Positions 25,730 through 34,482 of a stretch of DNA of 64,000 bases are shown here, piece after piece (within the stretch, counting starts at the first letter, position 1; every line of letters starts with the position of its first letter). Under the pieces are notes generated by a model. It was not told the origin of the DNA. It searched no databases and saw nothing but the letters and a program-made list of their open reading frames with translations. The stretch comes from Kriegella aquimaris (lineage in GTDB: Bacteria; Bacteroidota; Bacteroidia; Flavobacteriales; Flavobacteriaceae), in the NCBI RefSeq assembly GCF_900103215.1, contig NZ_FNGV01000005.1, forward strand, positions 62,001 through 126,000, written 5' to 3'. Made by a program: the position numbers and the translations under genes.

Positions 25730-27199
25730 ATGTTCAAACACTTTATAAGTCTGCAATGGAAGTCGTTTTTTAGGTCTTCCTCTCTAGGGAAAGGTCTTGC
25801 GCTAAAACTGCTCATGATTTTCTTTGGCATCTATATGCTTGTTTCTTTGATTGGCTTGGGTACTGGATTATATTTTATTCTTGAAAAGATTTTTCCCGGG
25901 GCCGACCCTATGTTAAAGTTGAGTGAGCTATTGATATACTGGCTGTTTTTTGAGCTTTTTGTCCGCTATTTTATGCAAAAACTACCGGTTTTAGATGTTA
26001 AGCCATTGTTGCTATTGCCTATTAAAAAAAGTACGATCACCCATTATGTTTTGGGGAAATCGATATTTTCTATTTATAACTTCTTCGCGCTTTTTATTTT
26101 TATCCCTTTTGGTATTGTCTTGATGATGCATGGGTATCCAATGCCTTTGGTTCTCTTTTGGTTTTTATCCATCTTAGGTCTTGTGCTGATGGTTAATTTT
26201 ATCAACTTTATAATTAACAAGAGTGACAAAGCGCTTATTGGGCTTGTTTTAGTAATGGGTACGGTACGTGCTGTGGAATATTTTGATTTGATGCCCATTT
26301 CGAAATATGCTGGTGACGTGTTTTATACGCTTTATGAGAACCCTTTACTAGCGGTAATTCCCTTGTTGTTTGCCGTCATCGGGTATTCTGTCAATTATCG
26401 TTTTTTAAGAAACCGCATCTTTTTAGACGCTTCTTTGAAAAAGAAGAACAAGGAAGTTGTTTCTTCTGATATGGGATGGACTAAACGCTTCGGCAGCATA
26501 GCTCCCTTTTTACGATTAGATCTTAAATTAATATGGCGAAATAAACGCACCAAAATGCAGGTGTTCATCTCCTTGGCCATGGTGCTTTACGGATTGATTT
26601 TCTATACCATGGATGATTTTGGACCCCAATCACCGATGTTGGTTTTTGTGGGTATTTTTATGACTGGAATATTTTTGATGAATTTTGGCCAGTTTATTCC
26701 CGCGTGGGACAGTGCTTATTATTCCATGATGATGTCTCAGAACATTCCGTTGCGCAAGTATTTAGAGTCGAAGGCCGGGCTGATATCCGTCAGTGTGGTC
26801 GTAATGTTTTTGCTTTCGGTACCCTATGTTTATTTTGGATGGGAAGCGTTGGCGATAAATTTTAGTACTGCACTTTACAATTTGGGCGTGAATATTCCCG
26901 TAATTTTGTTTTTCGGGTCGATGAACAAGAAACGAATTGACCTAGCAAGAAGTGCTGTTGGCAATATGCAGGGTACGGGTGCAGCACAGTTTTTGGTAGG
27001 CATACCCCTTTTTGGCGCTCCAATGCTCATCTATATGGCATTGGTGTTTTTTGTTTCATTTAATGTGGCCATGATTGTGCTATCTGTTTTGGGCATTATC
27101 GGTTTTGTCTTGCGTAAACCTTTGTTAGATAAAATCACCAATGTATATCGAAAGAAAAAATACGGGATGATTGCAGGTTTTAAAGAAAAAGAAAGTTGA
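25730..27199 (+). CDS. DUF5687 family ABC-type permease
   Basis: This 489-residue membrane protein has about eleven hydrophobic helices. It begins MFKHFISLQWKSFFRSSSLG, which I associate with DUF5687, a Bacteroidetes family found next to ABC ATPases. The cytosolic segment near residues 240-275 (FLRLDLKLIWRNKRTKMQV) resembles the repeated entry of ABC-2 exporter permeases. The ATPase gene follows after 75 bases, so this is likely the membrane half of an exporter. The substrate is unknown. Confidence 0.8.
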   Translation: MFKHFISLQWKSFFRSSSLGKGLALKLLMIFFGIYMLVSLIGLGTGLYFILEKIFPGADPMLKLSELLIYWLFFELFVRYFMQKLPVLDVKPLLLLPIKKSTITHYVLGKSIFSIYNFFALFIFIPFGIVLMMHGYPMPLVLFWFLSILGLVLMVNFINFIINKSDKALIGLVLVMGTVRAVEYFDLMPISKYAGDVFYTLYENPLLAVIPLLFAVIGYSVNYRFLRNRIFLDASLKKKNKEVVSSDMGWTKRFGSIAPFLRLDLKLIWRNKRTKMQVFISLAMVLYGLIFYTMDDFGPQSPMLVFVGIFMTGIFLMNFGQFIPAWDSAYYSMMMSQNIPLRKYLESKAGLISVSVVVMFLLSVPYVYFGWEALAINFSTALYNLGVNIPVILFFGSMNKKRIDLARSAVGNMQGTGAAQFLVGIPLFGAPMLIYMALVFFVSFNVAMIVLSVLGIIGFVLRKPLLDKITNVYRKKKYGMIAGFKEKES

Positions 27200-27274
27200 T
27201 ATTTTAATCAGAGCAGAATGTAAGCCTTTTGGGATTGTAAAGGTACAAATGCAATAAAAACGCGACATGTCAAT

Positions 27275-27970
27275 ATGATTTCAGTACAGAATATCACAAA
27301 AAAATATGGCACTCAGGTTGTTCTGAATTTAAGCAATTTAGAAATACCCAAAGGGCAGAGCTTTGGCCTTGTGGGTAACAACGGGGCGGGGAAGACTACT
27401 TTTTTCAGTCTTTTGCTAGATTTGATTCGACCGACTACGGGTTATATCATTAACAATGGTATTCAGGTAGATGTCAGTGAAGACTGGAAGCCTTTTACCT
27501 CATCGTTTATTGACGAAACATTTCTTATCGGCTATCTTACCCCGGAAGAATATTTTTACTTTATCGGAGAACTTCGAGGTCAAAATAGAGCGGATATTGA
27601 CGCCCTATTGGCCAATTTTGCTGATTTCTTTCATGGTGAGATATTGGGGCAAAAGAAGTATTTGAGAGATCTTTCGAAAGGAAACCAGAAAAAAGCGGGA
27701 ATAGTGGCTTCTTTTATTGGAAACCCGGAAGTAATTATCTTAGATGAACCTTTTGCCAATCTTGATCCCTCAACACAAATTCGGTTAAAAGCAATTATTA
27801 AAGATTTGGCGGAGCAACAAGAGGTTACCGTTTTGGTTTCAAGTCATGATTTGATTCATGTTACCGAAGCTTGTGAGCGCATTGTTGTTTTGAACAAGGG
27901 GGAAATCGTTAAGGATATTCAAACTTCGACCGAAACGCTACGCGAACTGGAAAATTTCTTTGCTGGATAG
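27275..27970 (+). CDS. ABC transporter ATP-binding protein
   Basis: This 231-residue exporter-type ATPase has Walker A GNNGAGKTT, signature LSKGNQKK (a common variant of LSGGQ in ABC-2 exporters), Walker B VIILDEPFANLDP and H-loop VSSHD. It pairs with the preceding DUF5687 permease. It closes the plus-strand series begun by the PadR gene, whose regulator may control the exporter. The 189 bases to the next gene hold no clear terminator. Confidence 0.92.
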   Translation: MISVQNITKKYGTQVVLNLSNLEIPKGQSFGLVGNNGAGKTTFFSLLLDLIRPTTGYIINNGIQVDVSEDWKPFTSSFIDETFLIGYLTPEEYFYFIGELRGQNRADIDALLANFADFFHGEILGQKKYLRDLSKGNQKKAGIVASFIGNPEVIILDEPFANLDPSTQIRLKAIIKDLAEQQEVTVLVSSHDLIHVTEACERIVVLNKGEIVKDIQTSTETLRELENFFAG

Positions 27971-28159
27971 CTGTGCTGTGATAGACCCAATACTTATTGT
28001 CTCCAATAGGTACTGTATTTTGAGCTCCTTATAGGTCTAATATCCAATAATTGTTCTTTTCCAGTAGAAGCCTGTGGTCTGAGATTAAACTTTTTATCGA
28101 CCAACTACATAATAATCCCGTTCTTTTTCAGTTAAGTTTAAGTACGCATATATACCATC

Positions 28160-30715
28160 TTGAAGGCTAGTTATAAACTTATTATATTTTCGATTTTAGG
28201 GGGCATCGCTTTTAGCGCTTGTTCTACCAAAAAAGATGCATTTCTAAACCGCAATTGGCACGGGTTAAATACCAAGTACAACGTATTGTATAACGGTAAT
28301 ATCGCCTTTGAAGATGGGCGGGAGTCGTTGAATGCAAATTATAAAGATGATTATTGGGAGGTGCTTCCAGTAGAACGTCTTGAGGTAACCGAAGATATAA
28401 AACTCGATTCCGAAGATAATAATCCGAATTTTATCCTCGCCGAAGAAAAGGCGACAAAAGCCATACAAAAGCACAGTATGGATATCAAAGATGAGGAACG
28501 CAATCCACAAACCGACGAATCTTTTCTATTGTTGGGCAAGGCTCGCTATTTTGATCAACGTTATATGCCGGCACTTGAGGCATTTAATTACATCATCAAT
28601 AAATATACCTATAGCGATAAACTGAACGAAGCCCATATTTGGCGAGAAAAGGTAAATATTAGGTTAGAGAACGAAGAGTTGGCCATCAGAAACTTAAAGC
28701 GCCTGATGAAATTCGAAAAACTGAAGGATCAAGATTATGCTGATGCCAGGGCCATGATGGCGCAGGCCTATATTAACCTGAAGGTCATTGATACGGCAGT
28801 GCAACAATTAAAGATTGCCTCCTATTATACCAAAAAGAACCCAGAGAAAGGAAGGTACTATTATATAATAGGGCAATTGTACAATCAAATGGGCCATAAA
28901 GATAGTGCCAATTACGCTTTCGATAAGGTCATAGACTTGAATCGAAAATCACCTAGGGTGTATATGATCAACGCCGAAGTCGAAAAAATACGAAATACCG
29001 AAATTACAAATGAAAATAGTGAAGAACTCCTAGCTTATTTGACAGATCTTGAAGAGAATAGGGAAAACCGCCCTTTCTTGCATACGATTTACAGACAAGT
29101 GGCAGAATACCATTTAGAACAAGAATCAGATAGTTTAGCATTGTTATATTTTAACAGATCATTACGGGCAACACAGAACGAACCAAAGTTAAATGCCTTG
29201 AATTACGAAAACTTGGCCGAATATAATTTCGATCAGAACAGCTATAGGGCCGCTGGTGCTTATTACGATAGCGTACTTAGTAATTTACCGGAAAACACGA
29301 AAAAATTTCGCGCCGTAAAAAAGAAACTTGACAATCTCGAAGATGTCATTAACTATGAAGATATTGTTCATTACGCCGACAGCGTAATTACGTTGTATAA
29401 GATGAGCCCTGAGGAAAGAGTGGCTTATTTTGAAGGTTATATTGCCGAAATTAAGGAGGTAGATGAAGCAGCGAAGAAGAAAGACGAAGAGCGACAATCT
29501 GCCGGTTTTGCCGCTTTTGGGGAGACCAAGGGAGGAAAAGAAAATAAGGGTAAATTTTACTTCTACAATATTACGGCCTTAGGCTACGGCAAGACTGATT
29601 TCGTTGGTAAATGGGGAAATCGCGAGTTGGAAGACGATTGGCGATGGAGTACAAAAAGCAAATCTTTGCCTTCTGATATTTCTGAGGATGTTGTGGTCGA
29701 TTCTTCTGAGCAAAACAGTGAACCCGTGGGTCAAGAAAAATATTCGCTCGATTTTTATATGGATAGAATCCCCAGCCATGTCTCGGTAATCGACAGCTTA
29801 CATTCCGAGCGGAATTTTGCCAATTATCAGTTAGGCTTGATTTACAAAGAAAAATTTAAGGAAAACATGTTGGCCGCCGGAAAGTTGGAAGAGGTGCTTG
29901 CAGCTGAACCTGAAGAACGTCTTATACTTCCTTCCAAATACAATTTGTACAAAATATATGAGGAAGAGGGCAGCCCATTGATGGCAGGTATGAAAGCGAA
30001 TATCGTTCAAAACCATCCAGATTCACGATACGCCGAAATTCTGTTGAACCCCCAAGCCGTTTTGGCCGATAGTTCCGACAGTCCAGATGCTCGCTATGCC
30101 GAACTATATAAAAAGTATAAGAATCAAGATTTCTTGGCGGTGATTACTGGTGCCGAGGAGAACATCAGTAAATATACAGGAGATCCAATCGTGCCAAAAT
30201 TTGAAATGTTGAAAGCCAATGCTATCGGCAGGTTACAAGGTTATGAGCCATTTAAAGAAGCCTTAAACTATGTGGCATTGACGTATCCGAACAATGCTGA
30301 AGGTAAAAAGGCCGAACAGATGGTGGTAGAACAACTGCCAAAGCTGGAACCCAAAGAATTTTCTCAGGAAACCGATTCAAAAGGTACTGGAAATTGGAAA
30401 GTTGTATTTCCGTTTAAACGGTATAACGATGAAGTGGCTTCGCGCCTTATGAAGGTTTTAGAAGAGTCTATCGAAGATTTGAGGTATAAAAATGTGGTAT
30501 CTAAGGATATTTATAATTTGGAAGATGAATTTGTAGTAGTACACGGATTCAAATCTAAAGATTTTGCCTTAGGCTACGCTGAATTGCTAAAAAATAACAA
30601 GGATTATAGAGTTGACAATGAGAATTTTGTAATTTTATCGTCCAACTATAAAACCATTCAAGTACATAAAAACCTACAAGAATATAAAAATCAAATTTTA
30701 ACCCCAAAACCATGA
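28160..30715 (+). CDS. sprE: Type IX secretion / gliding motility TPR lipoprotein
   Basis: This 851-residue lipoprotein (signal ending FSAC, Cys20) matches SprE/PorW, a periplasmic protein needed for type IX secretion and gliding. After the signal, LNRNWHGLNTKYNVLYNGN is a strong family marker. Several TPR-like helical repeats follow (for example around residues 118-300), then a charged linker and a C-terminal alpha/beta region. The start is TTG 28160. Its stop is 3 bases before the bactofilin start, so it leads an operon that runs into the ATP synthase genes. Confidence 0.9.
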   Translation: MKASYKLIIFSILGGIAFSACSTKKDAFLNRNWHGLNTKYNVLYNGNIAFEDGRESLNANYKDDYWEVLPVERLEVTEDIKLDSEDNNPNFILAEEKATKAIQKHSMDIKDEERNPQTDESFLLLGKARYFDQRYMPALEAFNYIINKYTYSDKLNEAHIWREKVNIRLENEELAIRNLKRLMKFEKLKDQDYADARAMMAQAYINLKVIDTAVQQLKIASYYTKKNPEKGRYYYIIGQLYNQMGHKDSANYAFDKVIDLNRKSPRVYMINAEVEKIRNTEITNENSEELLAYLTDLEENRENRPFLHTIYRQVAEYHLEQESDSLALLYFNRSLRATQNEPKLNALNYENLAEYNFDQNSYRAAGAYYDSVLSNLPENTKKFRAVKKKLDNLEDVINYEDIVHYADSVITLYKMSPEERVAYFEGYIAEIKEVDEAAKKKDEERQSAGFAAFGETKGGKENKGKFYFYNITALGYGKTDFVGKWGNRELEDDWRWSTKSKSLPSDISEDVVVDSSEQNSEPVGQEKYSLDFYMDRIPSHVSVIDSLHSERNFANYQLGLIYKEKFKENMLAAGKLEEVLAAEPEERLILPSKYNLYKIYEEEGSPLMAGMKANIVQNHPDSRYAEILLNPQAVLADSSDSPDARYAELYKKYKNQDFLAVITGAEENISKYTGDPIVPKFEMLKANAIGRLQGYEPFKEALNYVALTYPNNAEGKKAEQMVVEQLPKLEPKEFSQETDSKGTGNWKVVFPFKRYNDEVASRLMKVLEESIEDLRYKNVVSKDIYNLEDEFVVVHGFKSKDFALGYAELLKNNKDYRVDNENFVILSSNYKTIQVHKNLQEYKNQILTPKP

Positions 30716-30718
30716 AAA

Positions 30719-31177
30719 ATGTTTTCAGATAACAAAAAACCAAGAACTATGAGCGAAATAGGCGGACAACCCAACAGAATCGAAAAAAACACTAAGATCA
30801 AAGGAGAAATAGTTTCCGAAGCTGATTTTAGAATTGACGGAAAATTAGATGGTAACTTAAAGACTTCCGGAAAAGTGGTTATAGGAAAAGATGGTTATAT
30901 CAAAGGCAAGGTAGAGTGTGTCAATGCTGATATAGAAGGAAGTTTTAATGGTGAGCTTTTGGTTTCCGATTTGCTTTCCCTTAAATCATCGGCAGTAATA
31001 GAAGGTACTGTAGCGGTGACCAAATTGGCTGTTGAACCCGGTGCTACTTTCAATGCTTCTTGTACGATGAAAGGCAAAGGTGGGGCTAGCAGCCTAGGTT
31101 CTGGCATGGCTTCTTCAAGCGGATACAAACCTTCGATGAGTTCCAATACTAAAAATGAGCCAGCAAAAGCCTCGTAA
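30719..31177 (+). CDS. Bactofilin family cytoskeletal protein
   Basis: This 152-residue protein has a central DUF583 beta-helix (about residues 25-115) of short repeats such as KGEIVSEADFRIDGKLDGNL and KGKVECVNADIEGSFNGEL. Bactofilins polymerise without nucleotide into filaments that organise the envelope. The termini are disordered; the C-terminus is Ser/Gly rich. A second ATG eleven codons in could also be used. Its last 23 bases overlap atpZ. Confidence 0.9.
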   Translation: MFSDNKKPRTMSEIGGQPNRIEKNTKIKGEIVSEADFRIDGKLDGNLKTSGKVVIGKDGYIKGKVECVNADIEGSFNGELLVSDLLSLKSSAVIEGTVAVTKLAVEPGATFNASCTMKGKGGASSLGSGMASSSGYKPSMSSNTKNEPAKAS

Positions 31178-31382
31178 GAATAATAATTTAAAGAACGTAG
31201 CAATGCTTTCTGGTATTGCCTTTGAAATGGGCGCCATTATATTTTTGGCGGCTAAAGGGGGCATTTGGCTAGATGACCATTACCAAAACGAAAAACGTAT
31301 TTTTACAGCTATTGCCACACTTTTGGGTGTGGCAATTTCTATTTGGTTAGTTTTGCGACAGCTGAAAAGAATTAAATATTGA
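31155..31382 (+). CDS. AtpZ/AtpI family protein
   Basis: This 75-residue protein has two membrane helices with the AtpZ pattern (AFEMGAIIFLAAKGGIWLDD and a second helix TLLGVAISIWLVLRQL). These proteins assist assembly of the ATP synthase c-ring or transport divalent ions. It overlaps the bactofilin gene upstream and the DUF6168 gene downstream by four bases. Its position ahead of atpB is the standard one. Confidence 0.85.
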   Translation: MSQQKPRKNNNLKNVAMLSGIAFEMGAIIFLAAKGGIWLDDHYQNEKRIFTAIATLLGVAISIWLVLRQLKRIKY

Positions 31383-31774
31383 TGACCAAAGTAAATCCGA
31401 TTCTTTCTTTCCTTATAGGTATAATTGCTTTACTAATACTTGTTTTTGTTATTCATGTTACCGTCCTGGGAAGCCTTGGCCTCGAAAAATATGATGATAA
31501 GATTGTATTGTCGTATGTTATCAATTTTCTGTTAGCGGCCACTATTTATATTGGTCTTTACAGCCTCAGAAATCGCTTAAAGACACAAATAGGCTTTATA
31601 TTTATGGCAGGCAGTTTTTTAAAATTCCTATTTTTTTTCATTCTGTTTTACCCCGCCTATAAGGTGGACGGCGAAATTGACACCAGTGAATTTGCGGCAT
31701 TTTTTATCCCCTATCTTGTATGTCTCGTTGTAGAGACCATTTCTACGGCCAAGATGCTTCAAAAAATGGAATAA
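31379..31774 (+). CDS. DUF6168 family membrane protein
   Basis: This 131-residue protein has four membrane helices. It occupies the place where many bacteria have a second AtpI-like protein and matches what I know as DUF6168 in flavobacteria. It overlaps atpZ by four bases. Its role is likely linked to ATP synthase assembly, from position only. A 108-base gap with a new promoter follows before atpB. Confidence 0.72.
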   Translation: MMTKVNPILSFLIGIIALLILVFVIHVTVLGSLGLEKYDDKIVLSYVINFLLAATIYIGLYSLRNRLKTQIGFIFMAGSFLKFLFFFILFYPAYKVDGEIDTSEFAAFFIPYLVCLVVETISTAKMLQKME

Positions 31775-31840
31775 TTTCGGATTCAGTAATCCCTTTAAAA
31801 TAAACCTCTAAAATGCTTTTTTCTTTTTAAGAGAATACCG

Positions 31841-31848
31841 TACATTTG
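31841..31848 (+). promoter_or_regulatory. Candidate -7 element of the atpB operon
   Basis: TACATTTG matches TAnnTTTG, 34 bases upstream of the atpB ATG at 31883. No TTG is present at the -33 distance, only T-rich sequence. Confidence 0.4.
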
Positions 31849-31882
31849 CACCGATTTTTAGAGACCGATATTTTAGAGCGAC

Positions 31883-33001
31883 ATGCGAATAACCTTCCTT
31901 TTTAAATTCCTTCTGACTGCCGCACTTTTTTTGGGCAACAATACTTTTGCCAAAGAAACTGATTCCGAGCCGGCCAAAGACACCAAAGCCGAAATCAAGG
32001 AATACATAGAACATCACCTTCAAGATTCCCATGATTTCAACCTCTTTTCAAATACTGATGAGAATGGAGAGGTACACCATTATGGTTTTCCTTTACCTGT
32101 TATTTTATGGGACGATGGACTAAAGGTATTCTCTTCCTCGGAGTTTCATCATGGTGAAACTGTGGCTGAAGTTGATGGTAGTCATTACAAGTTGTATCAC
32201 AGTAAAATTTATAAGACCGATGCAAATGGTACGATTTCTTATGATGAAGAACATCATCCTACCAATGTACGTCCTTTAGATTTTTCCATAACCAAAAGTG
32301 TAGTTATGATGTTGGTTACAGGATTGCTGTTAATCTGGTTGTTCAGCAGTTTGGCAAAAAGCTATAGTAAAAACGGCGCTATTCCCAAAGGTGCAGGTCG
32401 TTTCTTTGAGCCGATTGTGCTTTATATTCGTGATGACATAGCCATCGCCAATATTGGTGAAAAGAAATACAAGCGTTATATGCCTTTTCTTTTGACTGTA
32501 TTTTTCTTTATTTGGTTTTTGAACATGTTCGGTTTGACTCCCCTTGGAGTTAACGTAACAGGAAACATCGCTGTTACTACGGCTTTGGCGGTAATTGTAT
32601 TCTTGATTACCAATTTTACTGGAACCAAAGATTACTGGAAACACATTTTTGACCCACTGGGCGATGGTATGCCCTGGTTCGGAAAAATGATTATATACAT
32701 TATTCTTGTTCCTATAGAAATTTTAGGATTATTTATAAAGCCCTTTGCGTTATTGATTCGTTTGTATGCGAACATGACCGCTGGGCACGTAGTATTGATG
32801 AGCTTGATCGGTTTGATATTTATTTTCAAGAGTTGGGTCGGAGGCCCATTATCGTTCGGTCTGTCATTTGCCATTTCAATGATTGAGTTGTTGGTGGCTT
32901 TGTTGCAAGCTTACATCTTTACGATGTTGGCCGCTTTGTATTTTGGTTTTGCTTCTGAGGAGCACGACCATAACGATGAGCCTGAGCTGGCGCATTTGTA
33001 G
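31883..33001 (+). CDS. atpB: F1Fo ATP synthase subunit a
   Basis: This 372-residue subunit forms the proton half-channels at the c-ring. An N-terminal signal-like helix (cleavage near NTFAKE) and a histidine-rich periplasmic domain of about 100 residues make it longer than E. coli AtpB (271); this is usual in Bacteroidetes. The essential arginine is in LIRLYANMTAGHVVL. The last helices (MIELLVALLQAYIFTMLAALY) are typical. The C-terminus is acidic and His-rich. Confidence 0.96.
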   Translation: MRITFLFKFLLTAALFLGNNTFAKETDSEPAKDTKAEIKEYIEHHLQDSHDFNLFSNTDENGEVHHYGFPLPVILWDDGLKVFSSSEFHHGETVAEVDGSHYKLYHSKIYKTDANGTISYDEEHHPTNVRPLDFSITKSVVMMLVTGLLLIWLFSSLAKSYSKNGAIPKGAGRFFEPIVLYIRDDIAIANIGEKKYKRYMPFLLTVFFFIWFLNMFGLTPLGVNVTGNIAVTTALAVIVFLITNFTGTKDYWKHIFDPLGDGMPWFGKMIIYIILVPIEILGLFIKPFALLIRLYANMTAGHVVLMSLIGLIFIFKSWVGGPLSFGLSFAISMIELLVALLQAYIFTMLAALYFGFASEEHDHNDEPELAHL

Positions 33002-33032
33002 GATAGTAAATCTCTTGCCGAACTCAGGTTAA

Positions 33033-33269
<237 letters not shown>

Positions 33270-33279
33270 GCCAAAACGA

Positions 33280-33316
33280 AATAAGCAGTTGTAACGGTTG
33301 GTTGCAACTGCTTATT
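33280..33316 (+). promoter_or_regulatory. Stem-loop between atpE and atpF
   Basis: AATAAGCAGTTG (33280-33291) pairs perfectly with CAACTGCTTATT (33305-33316) around a 13-base loop. No run of T follows, so it is more likely an RNA processing or stability element, or a weak attenuator, than a full terminator. Such an element would help make more c than b subunit. Confidence 0.6.
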
Positions 33317-33374
33317 ATTATCTTATTAAACATTGAAATAACCTTTTAAGATACCCGTTTCAGCGGGCATTGAT

Positions 33375-33875
33375 ATGGACAAATTAATAAACGACTTTTC
33401 ATTCGGACTTTTCATTTGGCAGATAGTACTATTTGTACTGTTACTTTTCTTACTTCGCAAATTTGCGTGGAAACCGATACTCAATGCGGTAAACGATCGT
33501 GAGGAAGGCATTAAAACGGCTTTGGCGTCGGCAGAAGAGGCAAAAAAGGAAATGCAGAATGTTACTGCTGACAGCGAAAAATTGTTGAAAGAAGCACGGG
33601 CAGAACGAGAATCAATGCTTAAAGAGGCGCGTGAAATAAAGAATAAGATGATTGCCGATTCTAAGGAACAGGCGAAAACCGAAGGTGACAAAATGATTAA
33701 GCAAGCGCAGGCCGCCATAGAAAGCGAGAAAAAAGCTGCTGTCGCCGATATCAAGAATCAAGTCGCGGAACTTTCTATAGAAATAGCCGAAAAAGTAATC
33801 AAAGAACAATTGTCGAATAAAGACAAGCAGTTAAAGCTAGTCGATGACATGTTGGGCGATATTAAATTGAACTAA
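33375..33875 (+). CDS. atpF: F1Fo ATP synthase subunit b
   Basis: This 166-residue subunit has an N-terminal membrane helix (FGLFIWQIVLFVLLLFLL) and a long charged coiled coil, forming the peripheral stalk with delta. KFAWKPILNAVNDREEGI right after the helix is the family marker. The start ATG 33375 follows the stem-loop region by about 58 bases. It ends 7 bases before atpH. Confidence 0.95.
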   Translation: MDKLINDFSFGLFIWQIVLFVLLLFLLRKFAWKPILNAVNDREEGIKTALASAEEAKKEMQNVTADSEKLLKEARAERESMLKEAREIKNKMIADSKEQAKTEGDKMIKQAQAAIESEKKAAVADIKNQVAELSIEIAEKVIKEQLSNKDKQLKLVDDMLGDIKLN

Positions 33876-33882
33876 TCAACCG

Positions 33883-34422
33883 ATGAACAATTCTAGAGCG
33901 GCTACCCGATATGCCAAGGCTATTTTAGACCTGGCTAAAGAAAACAAAGCTATCGATGCTGTCGAGAAAGACATGCGCTCGGTACTGGCTACAATTTCCG
34001 ATAGCAAAGAGTTAAGGTCCATGTTGGCGAGTCCGGTTATAAAAGGTGAAGTCAAGAAGAAAGCTTTGATGGCTATCTTCAAAGGCAGCCACAAGATTAC
34101 GGATGGCTCGATCAATCTATTGGTCGACAATAGGCGCATTGGTATGCTGAACGAAGTAGCGCTAAAGTATTGTATCTTAAGTGAACAGTTGAAGGGGAAA
34201 GATGTGGCTTTTGTGACTACAGTGATTCCTTTGACTTCGGCATTAGAAAAAAAAGTATTAAAACAAGTGGCTCAAATCACGGGCAATGAGGTTACCTTGG
34301 AAAATGTAATTGATAAAAGTATTATTGGCGGGTTTGTTCTTCGTGTAGGCGATTTACAATACGATGCCAGTGTTGCCAATCAACTGGGTAATTTAAAGAG
34401 AGAATTTACAAACAGTCAATAA
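33883..34422 (+). CDS. atpH: F1Fo ATP synthase subunit delta
   Basis: This 179-residue stalk subunit joins the b subunits to the top of F1. It begins SRAATRYAKAILDLA and ends with the family pattern IIGGFVLRVGDLQYDASVANQL. Helical N-terminal and alpha/beta C-terminal parts are of usual length. It lies between atpF and atpA, the standard order. Confidence 0.94.
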   Translation: MNNSRAATRYAKAILDLAKENKAIDAVEKDMRSVLATISDSKELRSMLASPVIKGEVKKKALMAIFKGSHKITDGSINLLVDNRRIGMLNEVALKYCILSEQLKGKDVAFVTTVIPLTSALEKKVLKQVAQITGNEVTLENVIDKSIIGGFVLRVGDLQYDASVANQLGNLKREFTNSQ

Positions 34423-34443
34423 ATAACAACTGAGATTAAAGAT

Positions 34444-34478
34444 GTCTATCGTCTTACGTCTAAAGTCTAACGTCTAGA
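34444..34478 (+). repeat. Five tandem 7-base repeats upstream of atpA
   Basis: Units are GTCTATC, GTCTTAC, GTCTAAA, GTCTAAC and GTCTAGA, each with an invariant GTCT. The array ends 4 bases before the atpA ATG, so it lies where the ribosome would load. Confidence 0.7.
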
Positions 34479-34482
34479 ACAA

